64,000 bases of DNA. Source: Aphidius gifuensis. Taxonomy: Eukaryota; Arthropoda; Insecta; Hymenoptera; Braconidae. Below the pieces are notes generated by a model. It worked only from the letters and a program-made list of their open reading frames with translations, was not told where the DNA came from and searched no databases. Each line of letters begins with the position of its first letter. Position 1 is the stretch's first letter. Shown here piece by piece: positions 52,815 to 64,000 of the stretch. The stretch is taken from NCBI RefSeq assembly GCF_014905175.1, contig NC_057793.1, positions 16,430,173 to 16,494,172 of the forward strand, written 5' to 3'. The position numbers and the translations under genes are program-made.

Positions 52815-54385
52815 TTACCCGAGGAACGAAATTTATATATAACTTTATATAATTGTATAAAATTTTATAAAGTTGTATAAAGTTATATATGGTTTTATAT
52901 TGCCACTTTATTTATAAAGCTATATATAACATGTTGTATAAAACTTTATATAACTATATAAAACTTCATATAAAGTGTATAAAGGTATATAAAATTGTAT
53001 AAATGTATATATAACTGTATTTTAAAATGGTCAAACGCAAAATTTGCTTTGTTGATAAACGCTCAAAAAAAATATTATAAAGAAATGTTCTTTTTTTTTT
53101 TTTTTTTTTCTACATTAAATACGTAGACATAAAACTGTCCAGGCTCAGGACTTGAACCCCATACCTTTCGGTTACCAACCCTACGCAGTATTTGATGCGC
53201 CACGATAACGCATGTGAAAATAAAAATTTATTTGTTTTACATCAACAAGCAAAAGTCACGCCTGCGCAGTCGACTAAAAAGTGGGGGCAGTTGACATTTC
53301 TGAGTCCGTCATCAATTTTGCTATGCCCCATTGTAATTTTAAATATTTTGCTTTGTATTTGTTAGTGACACGTACAGGAATGCCAAGAAAGTTATTAAAA
53401 TTACTATGCTACATTGTAAATTTTCAGAGGATCATTTTAATTTTGTCCACAACAGCAGAGTAAATTTTATAAATATACAAAGCAAAAAAAAAAAAAATAT
53501 TTTTTGCTATGCTGCAATGTAATTTTTAGGCTGGATTATTTTAAATTTTAAATTTGGTTTCTGTAAAAATTTCTTTATGCGTTGTAATTTTTTCATCGGG
53601 AAATAGCAAAAAAAAAAAACGTAAGAAAATTGCTATGGTACATTTTAATTTTTCAAGACTACAATTGTTTTTTTTCGTTAAAATGATAGTAAATTTTTTA
53701 ATAGTCAAAAGATAGTTCTTTGGCAATGTGGCAGCATAGTAAAATTTGATGAAATTTTTTTTCCGTGTAAACTCTATTGACCTTATTATACCTTCTTTGC
53801 TTGCATACTTAACATATTATACTTATTGACCTTTTTTTCGATAATAGCCTATCATTTTTCGTTCATGATGCTGTTGGAATCCGAATAGAACACATTATTC
53901 CAATTAAAGAAGCTAGCGAATATATGTTGATAAAATTCAGTATGGTACAGAACATAAGACTTGTCATACGGGTCGGTGACTATGTCTATAAAATACCACG
54001 TTTTATTAGAAAGAATATGTGATACATTTTTTATTAAAATAATATTTATGGTGTAATGTGACTTACATTTTAATAAATAATAAAGAATCTTTGTTATAAA
54101 TGAATTAACGCGTAGAACTCGCTGTATATTATTATTTGTAACTTTGATTCACTAGTTTATAAATATTATGTTCTATGAAGGTTAATATAATTATATAAAA
54201 CTGTACATGTAGAAAATTTATTTATACTGCTATATATAGCTATATATAACCTTATAAAGGTATATAAAGTTATATATAGTTATATACAATTATATATAGT
54301 TATATACAATTATATATAGCTTCATACAATTGTATATAACTATATATAACTTTATATACCTTTATAACGATCGTTCCTTGGGTAA
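52815..54385. mobile_element. TIR element built of TATA-rich subterminal arrays, about 1.57 kb
   Basis: The ends are inverted: TTACCCGAGGAACGA at the left and, read inverted, TTACCCAAGGAACGA at the right. Inside each end lie about 200 bp of TATATAACTTTATA-like units (52830-53020 and 54180-54375) with many TATAAA words. The middle carries a SINE and AT-rich sequence without a transposase. Non-autonomous DNA transposon; target duplication uncertain. Confidence 0.65.
53092..53213 (-). repeat. Very short tRNA-derived SINE
   Basis: On the minus strand a tRNA-like head holds an A-box-like TGGCGCATCAAATACTGC and a perfect B box GGTTCAAGTCC. About 30 bases of unique body and an A-run of more than 20 follow. 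Total length is about 122 bp. The head-body-poly(A) order is that of a SINE mobilised by a LINE. It sits within the TATA-array TIR element. Confidence 0.65.
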
Positions 54386-55319
54386 AAATATCTTCGAATA
54401 TTCATATACAAGTTTATATACTATAAAGAGTTGATCTCTAAAATTTTAGGATAAAAAGAGTTGTCTCTATAGTAGAGTTATCTCTATAGTTTAAATTTGA
54501 GAATCAGAGTTTATCTCTTAAAAAAAAAAAAAAAAAGGAAAACCTTTGTCATAGGGGGCTTATTCCTAGAAAAAAAAAATCCTTTGTTTTATTTTGTTTT
54601 GATTTTCTATCAGTCAAAGATCTCTCTTGTCGTGGGGCCCGCACCCCCGACCAGCAGAGCCAACGACGAGCCGTCGTACGCTCCCTCTCTATATAGCTTC
54701 CTTGTTACATTTCTTTTCCCCTACCTTTTTTTTTACTATTGTCATAGCTCAGGGAAACCAGGAGGGGAAAAATCCTTCTACTTTTTTTTACACTTTATAT
54801 TGTGTGCCTGAGCTATTCCGATCACAGACGCTCGACTCAGTTCTTGCTGACAACACGTTTTTTTTTTTCTTCTCATAGAAGTTCGATCAAGTATTATTTC
54901 GAGTTTAAGAAAATCATAGTATTGATATTTGTCTATTTAATTGCTTAAAATTAAATGGTAGTTGGCGATTTTGAATAAAGTTGTTCGACTATAAATCGTT
55001 TATGGTAATTATAATCAGATTCACTATCGCTGAAAAATTTAGTATTTAATTCGGGATAAATTGTTCATTACTGTTACGATTGAGAGTCGTCTCTGTAAAG
55101 TTATAATCCGGAATATTAATTGAATTACGTCGTGTTCCGGATCTCTCCTAAACCGGGGTTAACCCAACGCTCGAGTTATTTGTCTCATAATTAGGCGATC
55201 AGTACGATCTTATTTCATACGTAAATATAGTTCAGCGAGTAATCTCTGCAATTAATAATTATTTTTCTCGGTACTAAGTAAGTTAGATTCGTTAACGATC
55301 GTAGTAATAGACCTTTAGA
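54386..55319 (+). promoter_or_regulatory. Probable LTR/leader of the gag-bearing retroelement
   Basis: GC-rich text with CTATATAGC (TATA-like, about 54691) and GAGTTATCTCT-type repeats near 54430-54510. A TTGGCGATTTTGAAT near 54963 may be a primer binding site. A 5' leader of about 350 bases leads to the gag start at 55320. LTR ends were not defined. Confidence 0.35.
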
Positions 55320-57124
55320 ATGGCAGAGTCTATTCCGCTACAATCAAATAAAGGGGTTATCCCCAAGGTATTAGACGCGGTTAAGAGAACTCGTGGCCGT
55401 CCTAAAGGTAAAACTAATTCTCCTTCGGTTGATCTTGTGCAAGAGACGCAAGAGTTGGTTACAACCAGCGATGGGGAAAGCCACGTGGTACCAATGTTAT
55501 TTGATTCAGTCGACGAAGGTGAGACTGACGGGATAACCCGCAGTGGACGTCGGCGTTTGTCACCAACGTGCTCGGTCAAATCGTCGATTACTGATTTAGG
55601 CGATATGTTTGCTGATATTGACGCTGTCAATATGCCACCTCCCAAATTTATTCCTGGCCGTAACCAAGGATTAACCTTTGGAACAGCCGAGGCCGATGCG
55701 AACGTTGCCTCTGGAGGGTTGAACCCTACGTCGCTATCAGGATCCTACGGGAATCAACCCGCCACGCCCACATCATCATTGGGAAAAACTAAACTCACTA
55801 AATTGCCTCGAATCCAAGTGGACGATGGTGCAGCTCGTGTGGAACCTCCTAAACCAACAGGCTATCTGCATAGCTTGGAAGGACATAGACCAATTCGGGA
55901 AATAAATCTTTGCGATCCTCCAGCTCAGCGGGGGCATCCCGAAATTATTGAGGATTATCGACTACCACCAAGTAACGGTGCTCGCTATAATTTATCTCGC
56001 CGACGGGGATATCCCGATGACATATCAGGATTACCTGTGGTGCCAATTAGGCACCTTTGGTCGAGGATTGTCGTATTTCAGAACCGGATTCTCTTCACCA
56101 AGCCATGATCTTGCGTACTCTACTCAATTGTAACCTTCTTTTCTCAGGCAAACCTGGAGAAGATGTTGAGGAATTTTCATATCGTGTTGATCAAGCGCGA
56201 TTAGTGCAAGTGATCGCGAGTTGTTACAGGCCTTATCTTTCTGCTTACGAAGACCAGCCTTGACCTGGTTCATGACTCATTCGGACGAGCTCCTAACTTG
56301 GGAGAATCTCAAGGAATCGTTTCGAATGTGTTTTTCTGACTTCGACTATAAACGAGCTCTACGCGAGGAGATTGATAAGAGGACCCAGAGTGCGCAATGT
56401 CGGTACGCAGCTACATTTCATGTATGCGGGGTTTATTCCAGCGCACTTCACCCTCTGGCCTGAAAGCAAGCGCGTCATTCACACGATCCGTAATCTCTTG
56501 CCTCCTTTACAAAAGATGATTTCTTCGCGAGCATTCACAACAATGCGAGCCGTAGAGGAAGAAGCGTTCCGGCAGGAACAGATTGACCAAAACGCTCAAA
56601 CCCGGAGACAACCTCCAAGGCCAGAGTTATCTCTTTTCCCGGGTTTCACCTGTCCAACGTTGCGCACTACCACTTTCGCTCCATCTCGACCAACTCGTCC
56701 AAACAACCTCCGTATTTTATATGAGGATGGCGAGCTTCTTGACAATCAGGTAGAACCTGATTTCATAGACGATTTCAAGGCTTTCAAAATCGGTCGGGAG
56801 ATTTAACGTAATAAACGGCGCGATCAAACCAAGAGATTGCCGGTAACAGTTGATCAGTCCACTCAGGTTACAAGCCTGTTCGTTCCAGTCGTTGCTCGAG
56901 CTGATGATACTATCAACCCGCCACGCGCTGGGTACCACGTGAACCAGAGATCAACTCTACCGGGGGATAATGCTATCGAGTGTTGGAACTGCGATTCGTT
57001 TGGCCACTTGCATCGTGATTGTATAGAACCTAGACATCGTTTTTGTTTTCGTTGTCGACGTTCAGGGGTCACCACGATGACGTGTCCATCGTGCAATCCG
57101 GGAAATGCCAGTCGGGATCCATAG
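55320..57124 (+). pseudogene. Gag of a Ty3/gypsy-like retrotransposon, frameshifted
   Basis: ATG at 55320 opens MAESIPLQSNKGVIPKVLDA, a basic AT-hook-like RTRGRPKGK, and a Pro/Gly-rich region. Three frameshifts (about 56060, 56220, 56400) and a stop at 56804 separate the capsid-like part (LNCNLLFSGKPGEDVEEFSY, PALTWFMTHSDELLTWENL, RALREEIDKRTQ) from the nucleocapsid. The latter has a CCHC knuckle CWNCDSFGHLHRDC followed by FCFRCRRSG and CPSC, a pattern common in insect gypsy gags. No protease or pol follows; the sequence ends at the microsatellite at 57241. GC content is clearly higher than in the surrounding DNA. Confidence 0.7.
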
Positions 57125-57240
57125 AGCCGGTCTATGAGTCTCAACCCGTTAGCTTCCAACTACCACCGGCACTACCAATTGAAACTCCTTGGAGATTCGC
57201 GGAAAGCCGCAGAATTCTAACTCCGGAGGAATTCATAATT

Positions 57241-58667
<1,427 letters not shown>

Positions 58668-58756
58668 CCTCCTCTCAAAGATGACGGCGTAGAACCTGTT
58701 GTTTACGTTATTTGTAGACCAAGTCCTTGGCTGCAACTTGTCAGTTTAGTGGATGT

Positions 58757-61402
58757 TCACCCTTTAGTTAACATGTCTGCTGGCATCTTATCAGTTGATA
58801 GGTATGATGGTGTTACTCGTCCTTGTTCATAGACGTCTCGGATGAAATGATGTCTAATGTCAATATGTTTAGTGCGAGAATGATATGCTTGGCTAAATAC
58901 AAGTTTTTGAGCACTTTGATTGTCATTGTAAATAGTTGTATGTTCTATTAACATACCAATCTGACGAAATAGCTCTTGCAAGTATAACGCTTTTCTGGTT
59001 GACTCTGATAAAGCCATATATTCAGCTTCAGTGCTAGATAAGGCGATAGTTCTTTGCTTTCTTGATTCCCATGATATACTGGCACCAGCCAATATGAAAG
59101 CATATCCAGTATATGATTTTCTATCATTTCTGTCACCTGCCCAATCAGCATCAGCAACACCATACAATTGTTTACCAGTTCTTTTATATACAAGCTTGGT
59201 ATCTATACTGCCTTTTAAATATCTGAGAACTCTTTTTGCTGCTTTCCAATGTTCAGATGAGTAACATGAGTTAAATTGACTAAGATAGCTTACTGCATAT
59301 GAGATGTCTGGCCTGGTAGAAATGGCTAAATACATTAGAGCTCCAATGAGTTGCCTGTATGGAAGTCTTTGGAGTTCATCATTATTTATATTCTTTGGTT
59401 TCTCTAAGTTGCAGTTAGCCTCGATAGGAGTCAAGACTGGCTTGCAGTTTGACATATCAAATCTTTCAAGAATATCCTCTATGTATTTCTTCTGATTTAA
59501 TTGTACTACATCATTTACTTTAGGCCTGCTAAATTCTATACCTAAGCATCGTTTTACTTCACCAAGATTTTTCATTTCAAAAACTTTGGAGAGTGACGAT
59601 TTGATTTCATTTATCCATGTAATATTAGCAGATGCAATGAGCATGTCATCCACATATATTAATATTATCATGATGTCGTGTTTGTCTCTGGCGACAAACA
59701 TGCAAGGATCTTGAGTAAGCTGTTGTAGACCAAGTTTCTTCAATTCAGTTACCAGTTTCCTGTTCCATTGAACTCCAGCCTGTTTAAGTCCATATAATGC
59801 TTTTCTTAATAAACAGACTTTGTTGTTCTCATTATGGAGTTCATTTTTCCAATTTTCTGCTGTTTCTAAAATGCGTGTGTCTGACATGACCTGCCTACTC
59901 GATCCGACAGGTTTGCCTGACAACATTTTAGTCAGCATATCTTCAAGCCCTTCAGGGACTTTCATGTAGACTTTCTCATTCAAGTCACCATTCAGGTAGG
60001 CTGTTACGACATCCATTTGATGTATCATGAGTCCAAATTCTGCTGCTAGTGCAGCCATAACTCTTATTGAAGTGAGTCTTGCAACTGGTGAGAATGTTTC
60101 AAAATAATCTTCACCTGATTTTTGAGAGCATCCTTTAGCTACTAATCTGACTTTCTTTTTGCCAGAAATTGAGCCAGGAATTTCTTTTGTCTTGAAGACG
60201 TATCTATTGCCAATAGCCTTTCTGTCTTTTGGTTTTGGTACAATATCCCATGTTTTGTTTTTAATTTGAGATAGTAATTCATTTTCGATTGCTTGTTGCC
60301 ATTCTTCGGCATCATCAGAATTTTTGGCATCTTGAATTGTAATTGGGTCTTCAGTTAGGTTTGCAATTTCATCAGCTGTTAGTTCATTTGGTAGCTCATC
60401 TTCAGAGTCATCTACAATTTCTATTGTATTGTTTCTTATTTGTTGATATATTTTTCTAGGTCTACCTTTACCACCTGTTCTCAATATAGTTGGTCTACCA
60501 CGACCTCTTATTGATGTATTATTTGGTCTATCTGGTAGATTTTCTCTAATAGGTGTTTCTGGAGCTAGTTGGAAATCATCAATGGATTCATTGTCTGAAA
60601 CATATTCATTATTAATTGATGGTTCATTATTAATTATTTTGAAGAAATTCGATGGTGGATTTTGGTTCACCATGTCCCCACCTTCACCTAGAATTTCTTC
60701 ATACATATTATTATAATACTTATCGTTCATGAATTTTGCACTGCGGCATATTATTATTTTTCGAGTTTCTGGATTCCAGACTCTGTATGCTTTTGATGTA
60801 TCTGAATATCCAACAAATACACATTTGTTTGCTCGTGAATCAAATTTGCCTTTGTTTATTTTGTTATCTAAGGCATATACTGTTGTCCCAAAAATTTGAA
60901 AATGGTCAACGTTTGGAATTTTATTTGTCCACAGCTCGTGAGGCGTTTTGCCATTTAAAGGTTTTGTTGGACATCTGTTACGAATATAATTGGCTGTATT
61001 GATTGCTTCAGCCCAAAATGTACCTGGTATTTCAGCATGTCGCATCATGCACCTTGCCATTTCATCCAGGGTTCTATTTTTTCTTTCAGCTACGCCATTT
61101 TGTTGTGGTGTATATGGTACAGTTAACCTCCTCTTAATTCCATTTTCTTGTAGGAATTTATCAAAGTTTGAATTGCAGTATTCTCGACCATTATCTGTCT
61201 GTAACATTTTAATTTTCTTGCCAGTAAAATTTTCAACCATAGATTTATATATTTTAAATTTTTCTAACGCTTCATTTTTATGTTTTAAAAAGTATACTTC
61301 ACCCCATCTTGAGTAGTCATCTATGAAGGTGATGAAGAATCTGTGTCCACTGTGAGAAGGGCATCGAACTGGACCGCTTACGTCACTGTGGACTATTTCT
61401 AG
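58757..61402 (-). CDS. copia Pol: integrase core, reverse transcriptase, RNase H
   Basis: Reading resumes straight after the TGA at 61403-61405 with the first integrase Asp in LEIVHSDVSGP, the second in MLQTDNGREYCNS and Glu in PQQNGVAERKNRTL. A polar linker with a GRGRPTILRTGGKGRPRK basic stretch follows. The reverse transcriptase shows FSPVARLTSIRVM, HQMDVVTAYLNGDL and the catalytic YVDDMLIAS; RNase H has ADADWAGDRNDRKS, SSTEAEYMALS and YNDNQSAQKL, closing with KHIDIRHHFIRD and TGA at 58757. All catalytic residues are intact over more than 880 codons. The first Met of this piece is at 61240, but it is the continuation of gag-pol, not an independent gene. Confidence 0.95.
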   Translation of the reverse strand, partial: LEIVHSDVSGPVRCPSHSGHRFFITFIDDYSRWGEVYFLKHKNEALEKFKIYKSMVENFTGKKIKMLQTDNGREYCNSNFDKFLQENGIKRRLTVPYTPQQNGVAERKNRTLDEMARCMMRHAEIPGTFWAEAINTANYIRNRCPTKPLNGKTPHELWTNKIPNVDHFQIFGTTVYALDNKINKGKFDSRANKCVFVGYSDTSKAYRVWNPETRKIIICRSAKFMNDKYYNNMYEEILGEGGDMVNQNPPSNFFKIINNEPSINNEYVSDNESIDDFQLAPETPIRENLPDRPNNTSIRGRGRPTILRTGGKGRPRKIYQQIRNNTIEIVDDSEDELPNELTADEIANLTEDPITIQDAKNSDDAEEWQQAIENELLSQIKNKTWDIVPKPKDRKAIGNRYVFKTKEIPGSISGKKKVRLVAKGCSQKSGEDYFETFSPVARLTSIRVMAALAAEFGLMIHQMDVVTAYLNGDLNEKVYMKVPEGLEDMLTKMLSGKPVGSSRQVMSDTRILETAENWKNELHNENNKVCLLRKALYGLKQAGVQWNRKLVTELKKLGLQQLTQDPCMFVARDKHDIMIILIYVDDMLIASANITWINEIKSSLSKVFEMKNLGEVKRCLGIEFSRPKVNDVVQLNQKKYIEDILERFDMSNCKPVLTPIEANCNLEKPKNINNDELQRLPYRQLIGALMYLAISTRPDISYAVSYLSQFNSCYSSEHWKAAKRVLRYLKGSIDTKLVYKRTGKQLYGVADADWAGDRNDRKSYTGYAFILAGASISWESRKQRTIALSSTEAEYMALSESTRKALYLQELFRQIGMLIEHTTIYNDNQSAQKLVFSQAYHSRTKHIDIRHHFIRDVYEQGRVTPSYLSTDKMPADMLTKG

Positions 61403-62491
61403 TCAATCTGTTGTCCTCCCGTCATTGGATTTTGGAAATGGTTGATTGACAGCTTTTTCTTGAGCGCACACTTCACAGTTTTTAATTTCTTGAAGTGATT
61501 TTGGTGTATTTAATATTCCTTGTTTACACATGAGCTTTATGTCTTTTTCGTTGACATGGCCTAGACGATGATGCCATTTTTCAAAGTCATTTTTGGAATT
61601 AAATTCGGCAAGATTTGCAGCGTTTTGGCTCTCTTGAATATAATATAGATTACCAATTCGCTTTGCTGTTATCAGTACATTATCATTTATGTCAGATATT
61701 GTCGCTTTTTCTTTTTCAAAGAGGATTTTATAATTTTTATCTGTCATTTTTGACACTGACAGTAAATTAGTTCTTAAATCATTCACATATAAAACACGAT
61801 CTAATTTCACTGTCTTTTGTTTATTACCATCATTAATATTTATTTTAATTTCACCAACACCACTTATTTTTGTTGAATCATTATTGGCAAGGCTTAATTT
61901 TAAATTTGCTTTTTCAATTTGTTTAAATAGCTTATTGTTTGCAGTGATATGTGATGTACTGCCACTATCTAAGCACCATAAATTTTTATCGTTTGATTTG
62001 TTAGCATTGTTTACATAATTCATTAATGCGATTTCTTCATTTGTTTGAGCACTTGCAGCGAGTTTAATATTTTCTTCGTATTCATCTTCTTCTTCTTCTT
62101 CTTCTGCAAAATTTGCATGTTTATAAATATTTTTCAAATAGCAATCGTTTGCATGGTGATTGTAACCATTGCACCTTTCACAGCGTATTGTATTGCTTGA
62201 CTTTCTGTCAAAACCTTTGTTATTGTTGTTGTGCGGGGTCCATCTTCTCTGTCCATTCGTTCCCCCACCTCTGTTGTTATTGTTATACCGGTCATCTGTT
62301 TCTGTGTGTGACGGCGGTTTATGTGCAGGTCGTTTTCCACCTCGAGAAAACGAGTTTCGATTGCTCGGGCCTTTTCGGCCAAACGAAGATTTCGCGTACA
62401 TGGCTCTCTGACCTTGACTGTTTCCACTATTTTCTGTAATAGATTTTCTTGCATCTGACTCTTCTAGAAGTTTCGAGCGCAGATCTTGCAA
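61403..62491 (-). pseudogene. copia Gag C-terminus, protease and pre-integrase domain
   Basis: In the same frame as Pol but ended by TGA at 61403. It has a basic Gly/Arg/Asn-rich segment, a CCHC zinc knuckle CERCNGYNHHANDC, an acidic stretch, the aspartic protease active site LWCLDSGSTSHIT and the GAG-pre-integrase HHxCC-like WHHRLGHVNEKDI with NCEVCAQEK. Only the single stop separates it from the integrase core, a likely one-base substitution. Confidence 0.9.
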
Positions 62492-63005
62492 TGATGGAAA
62501 AGTCTCTAGTCATAATTATCATTCTAAAATTTTCAAATTCTTCAGGCAAACTATTTAATAAAAACATGGCCAAAATTTCATCTGTTACTTCCAAATTTAT
62601 TTGTTTGGATTTATTAACAAGATCAAAGTATTCATTAATATTATCTCGGATGCTTTTTGCGCTATCCATTTTAAAACGAGTAAGCATGGCAAGTAAAGTC
62701 ACTCTATTTATTGGTGCACTTGACTGATGCTCATTTTTAATTTTGTCCCATAATTCTTTGGACGTATTTGTAGAATTAATACTTTGTAATTCGCTAGCTG
62801 AAACGGCTAGGATTATTTCACATCTGGCCAGTTTATCTTTTTGATTCCAATCATCACATTCTGTTGGAGGTTTTGTTTTAACGCCTGATACGATATCCCA
62901 GAGATCCAATTTATATAAATATGATTCCATCCGGACTTTCCATATTTCATAATTATCATGTTTTAATGGATCAATTGAGATAACGTGAGATTTCGCCATT
63001 GTCAC
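62427..63005 (-). pseudogene. copia Gag N-terminus
   Basis: Starts at 63005 (or 62999) with MAKSHVISIDPLKHDNYEIW, followed by KVRMESYLYKLDLWDIVSG and an alpha-helical capsid region (KLARCEIILAVSASELQSI, LLNSLPEEFENFRM), a UBN2-type copia Gag. An extra base in a run of four T (plus-strand A at 62498-62501) shifts the frame before the zinc knuckle. Homopolymer position makes a sequencing error possible. Confidence 0.9.
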
Positions 63006-63141
63006 TAATTTTTATATATATATGCACTCACTGTTCACACGCGGTTTCTGATGCAATAGACGCTACACGTTTTCACTAGACGCGTTGTATGTTAAACGAG
63101 AAAATTTATTTAAATGCTTGTTATTTAATTTTAGGCTAAAT

Positions 63142-63157
63142 GCCTGGGCCCATAACC
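63142..63157 (-). promoter_or_regulatory. copia primer binding site for a half tRNA-iMet
   Basis: Immediately inside the 5' LTR the plus strand reads CTGGGCCCATAACC, which is the anticodon stem-loop of initiator tRNA-Met. The binding site therefore pairs with the internal anticodon region, not the tRNA 3' end, as known for Drosophila copia. Confidence 0.85.
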
Positions 63158-63449
63158 TGTTGGTTATGTGAGGGTAGATCATAAATAATAACAAGTATAA
63201 TTTAATATTATTGGTTACGTTTATTTAATTAGCAGTCAGACAATATATAATGCGAGGCAAGAGTGTAAAGTGCACGGCGGCCGGAACTGGAATGAATATA
63301 TTATATAGGAGTGCATATAGTGTGTGTGTAGTGTATGGTTGTGTATGTTTGTTTAGTGTCAGCCTGTAAGTTAAGATTTGTGTCCGGTAGTGTAGCAGTT
63401 GTAAATATATTTAGTCAGGGACGTGTCATCAGACTTTGTATCTCCAACA
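63158..63449 (-). repeat. copia 5' LTR (element orientation)
   Basis: 292 bp, identical by eye to 58376-58667. Flanked by AATAA at 63450-63454, matching AATAA at 58371-58375, though the AAT microsatellite makes this duplication ambiguous. Confidence 0.95.
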
Positions 63450-63571
<122 letters not shown>

Positions 63572-63981
63572 GCTATCAAGTCATGACGATCGCTTGGTTG
63601 CTGATGAGGTAACAATAAATTTTTAATTTCATCCCATCGATTATTACATGTAAATGTAATAAATAAACATGGTTTTCCATTATGTTTTACATAACAAAGA
63701 GCGTCTTGTATATATTCATGCATATGCCTTGGACTACCGATGAAACTTGCTGGTAAAATGAATGTTTGCACTATATTATTTACATTTTTATCATTTTCGA
63801 ATGCATCTTTTAAATGAATGTATACTTTAAGAGTTTTTTGATTACATCGAATATAACGTAAGCGTTCACTTTCAATTTTCGCATACATATCAACGACAAA
63901 CTGATTTAACAATTGCTTATAACATAATAAATAATTTTTTGGATTATTACGTATCATCAGTTTTTGTGCATAAAAATCCAT
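63572..63981 (-). pseudogene. Second Helitron Rep N-terminal fragment
   Basis: Minus-strand frame from 63981 (MDFYAQKLMIRNNPKNYLL) with QFVVDMYAKIESERLRYIR, ILPASFIGSPRHMHEYIQDA and FITFTCNNRWDEIKNLLLP, the Helitron-like N-domain. It differs clearly from the copy at 29287, so it is another family. After SDRHDLIA it dissolves into the AAT microsatellite, where the reading becomes poly-Tyr. The upstream part continues beyond the window. The HUH motif is missing. Confidence 0.8.
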
Positions 63982-64000
63982 TGCTGAAACTTTTTTATTT

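Noticed and set aside
53281..53463. 60-aa ORF downstream of the SINE
   Set aside because: Short, no motif, AT-rich filler of the TIR element.
55292..55645. 117-aa antisense ORF over gag
   Set aside because: Shadow of the gag frame, explained by its higher GC composition.
62134..62454. Alternative-frame ORFs within copia gag
   Set aside because: Overlap the zinc-knuckle coding region in the wrong frame; they are shadows.

Overview
The window looks like a stretch of AT-rich insect genome, most likely a hymenopteran such as a parasitoid wasp. This is inference from the transposon families, the intron style and the arthropod TCAGT-type initiators; no species marker was found. It is almost entirely transposable elements nested in one another, with little that could be host gene.

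Layout. 1-2300: palindromic MITEs and simple repeats. 2820-4080: dead MULE transposase (-). 5470-7030: dead intron-bearing transposase-like gene (+). 7270-8460: simple sequence. 8541-13080: a probable host gene (-) split by a 5'-truncated non-LTR retrotransposon (9568-12823), and a possible terminal exon of another gene. 13228-14449: two MITEs, one with a perfect 9-bp target duplication. 14560-26778: a Polinton/Maverick DNA transposon (virus-like) with terminal inverted repeats, adenovirus-type protease, PLA2-domain protein, A32-type ATPase, two virion-like accessory genes, integrase with chromodomain, protein-primed family-B DNA polymerase and a small conserved gene; every large gene is broken. 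Its ends and promoter region carry long perfect heat-shock-element arrays beside TGACGTCA sites. 29287-30960: Helitron Rep fragment. 31430-33130 and 42586-47350: parts of one multi-gene element family. 33513-36905: direct repeats enclosing a patchwork of host gene fragments (NOC3-like, Rabex-5-like VPS9, AP-1 gamma-ear-like) with introns kept. 37452-41430: small palindromic elements and a THAP-gene element with long inverted repeats and three tRNA-like hairpin units. 47400-57200: degenerate pieces, a TIR element built of TATA-rich arrays with a SINE inside, and a relatively GC-rich gag. 57241-63571: an AAT microsatellite of over 1 kb into which a complete copia element with two identical 292-bp LTRs has inserted. 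63572-64000: a second Helitron fragment.

The genes fall into three functional groups. The Polinton genes form a replication set (polymerase, integrase) and a packaging or maturation set (ATPase, protease, PLA2 protein, coiled-coil proteins); no major capsid gene was recognised. The copia gag-pol is a near-complete retrotransposition unit with one frameshift and one stop codon. The rest are decayed or non-autonomous elements. The most notable observations are the stress-element arrays of the Polinton and the captured gene-fragment patchwork.
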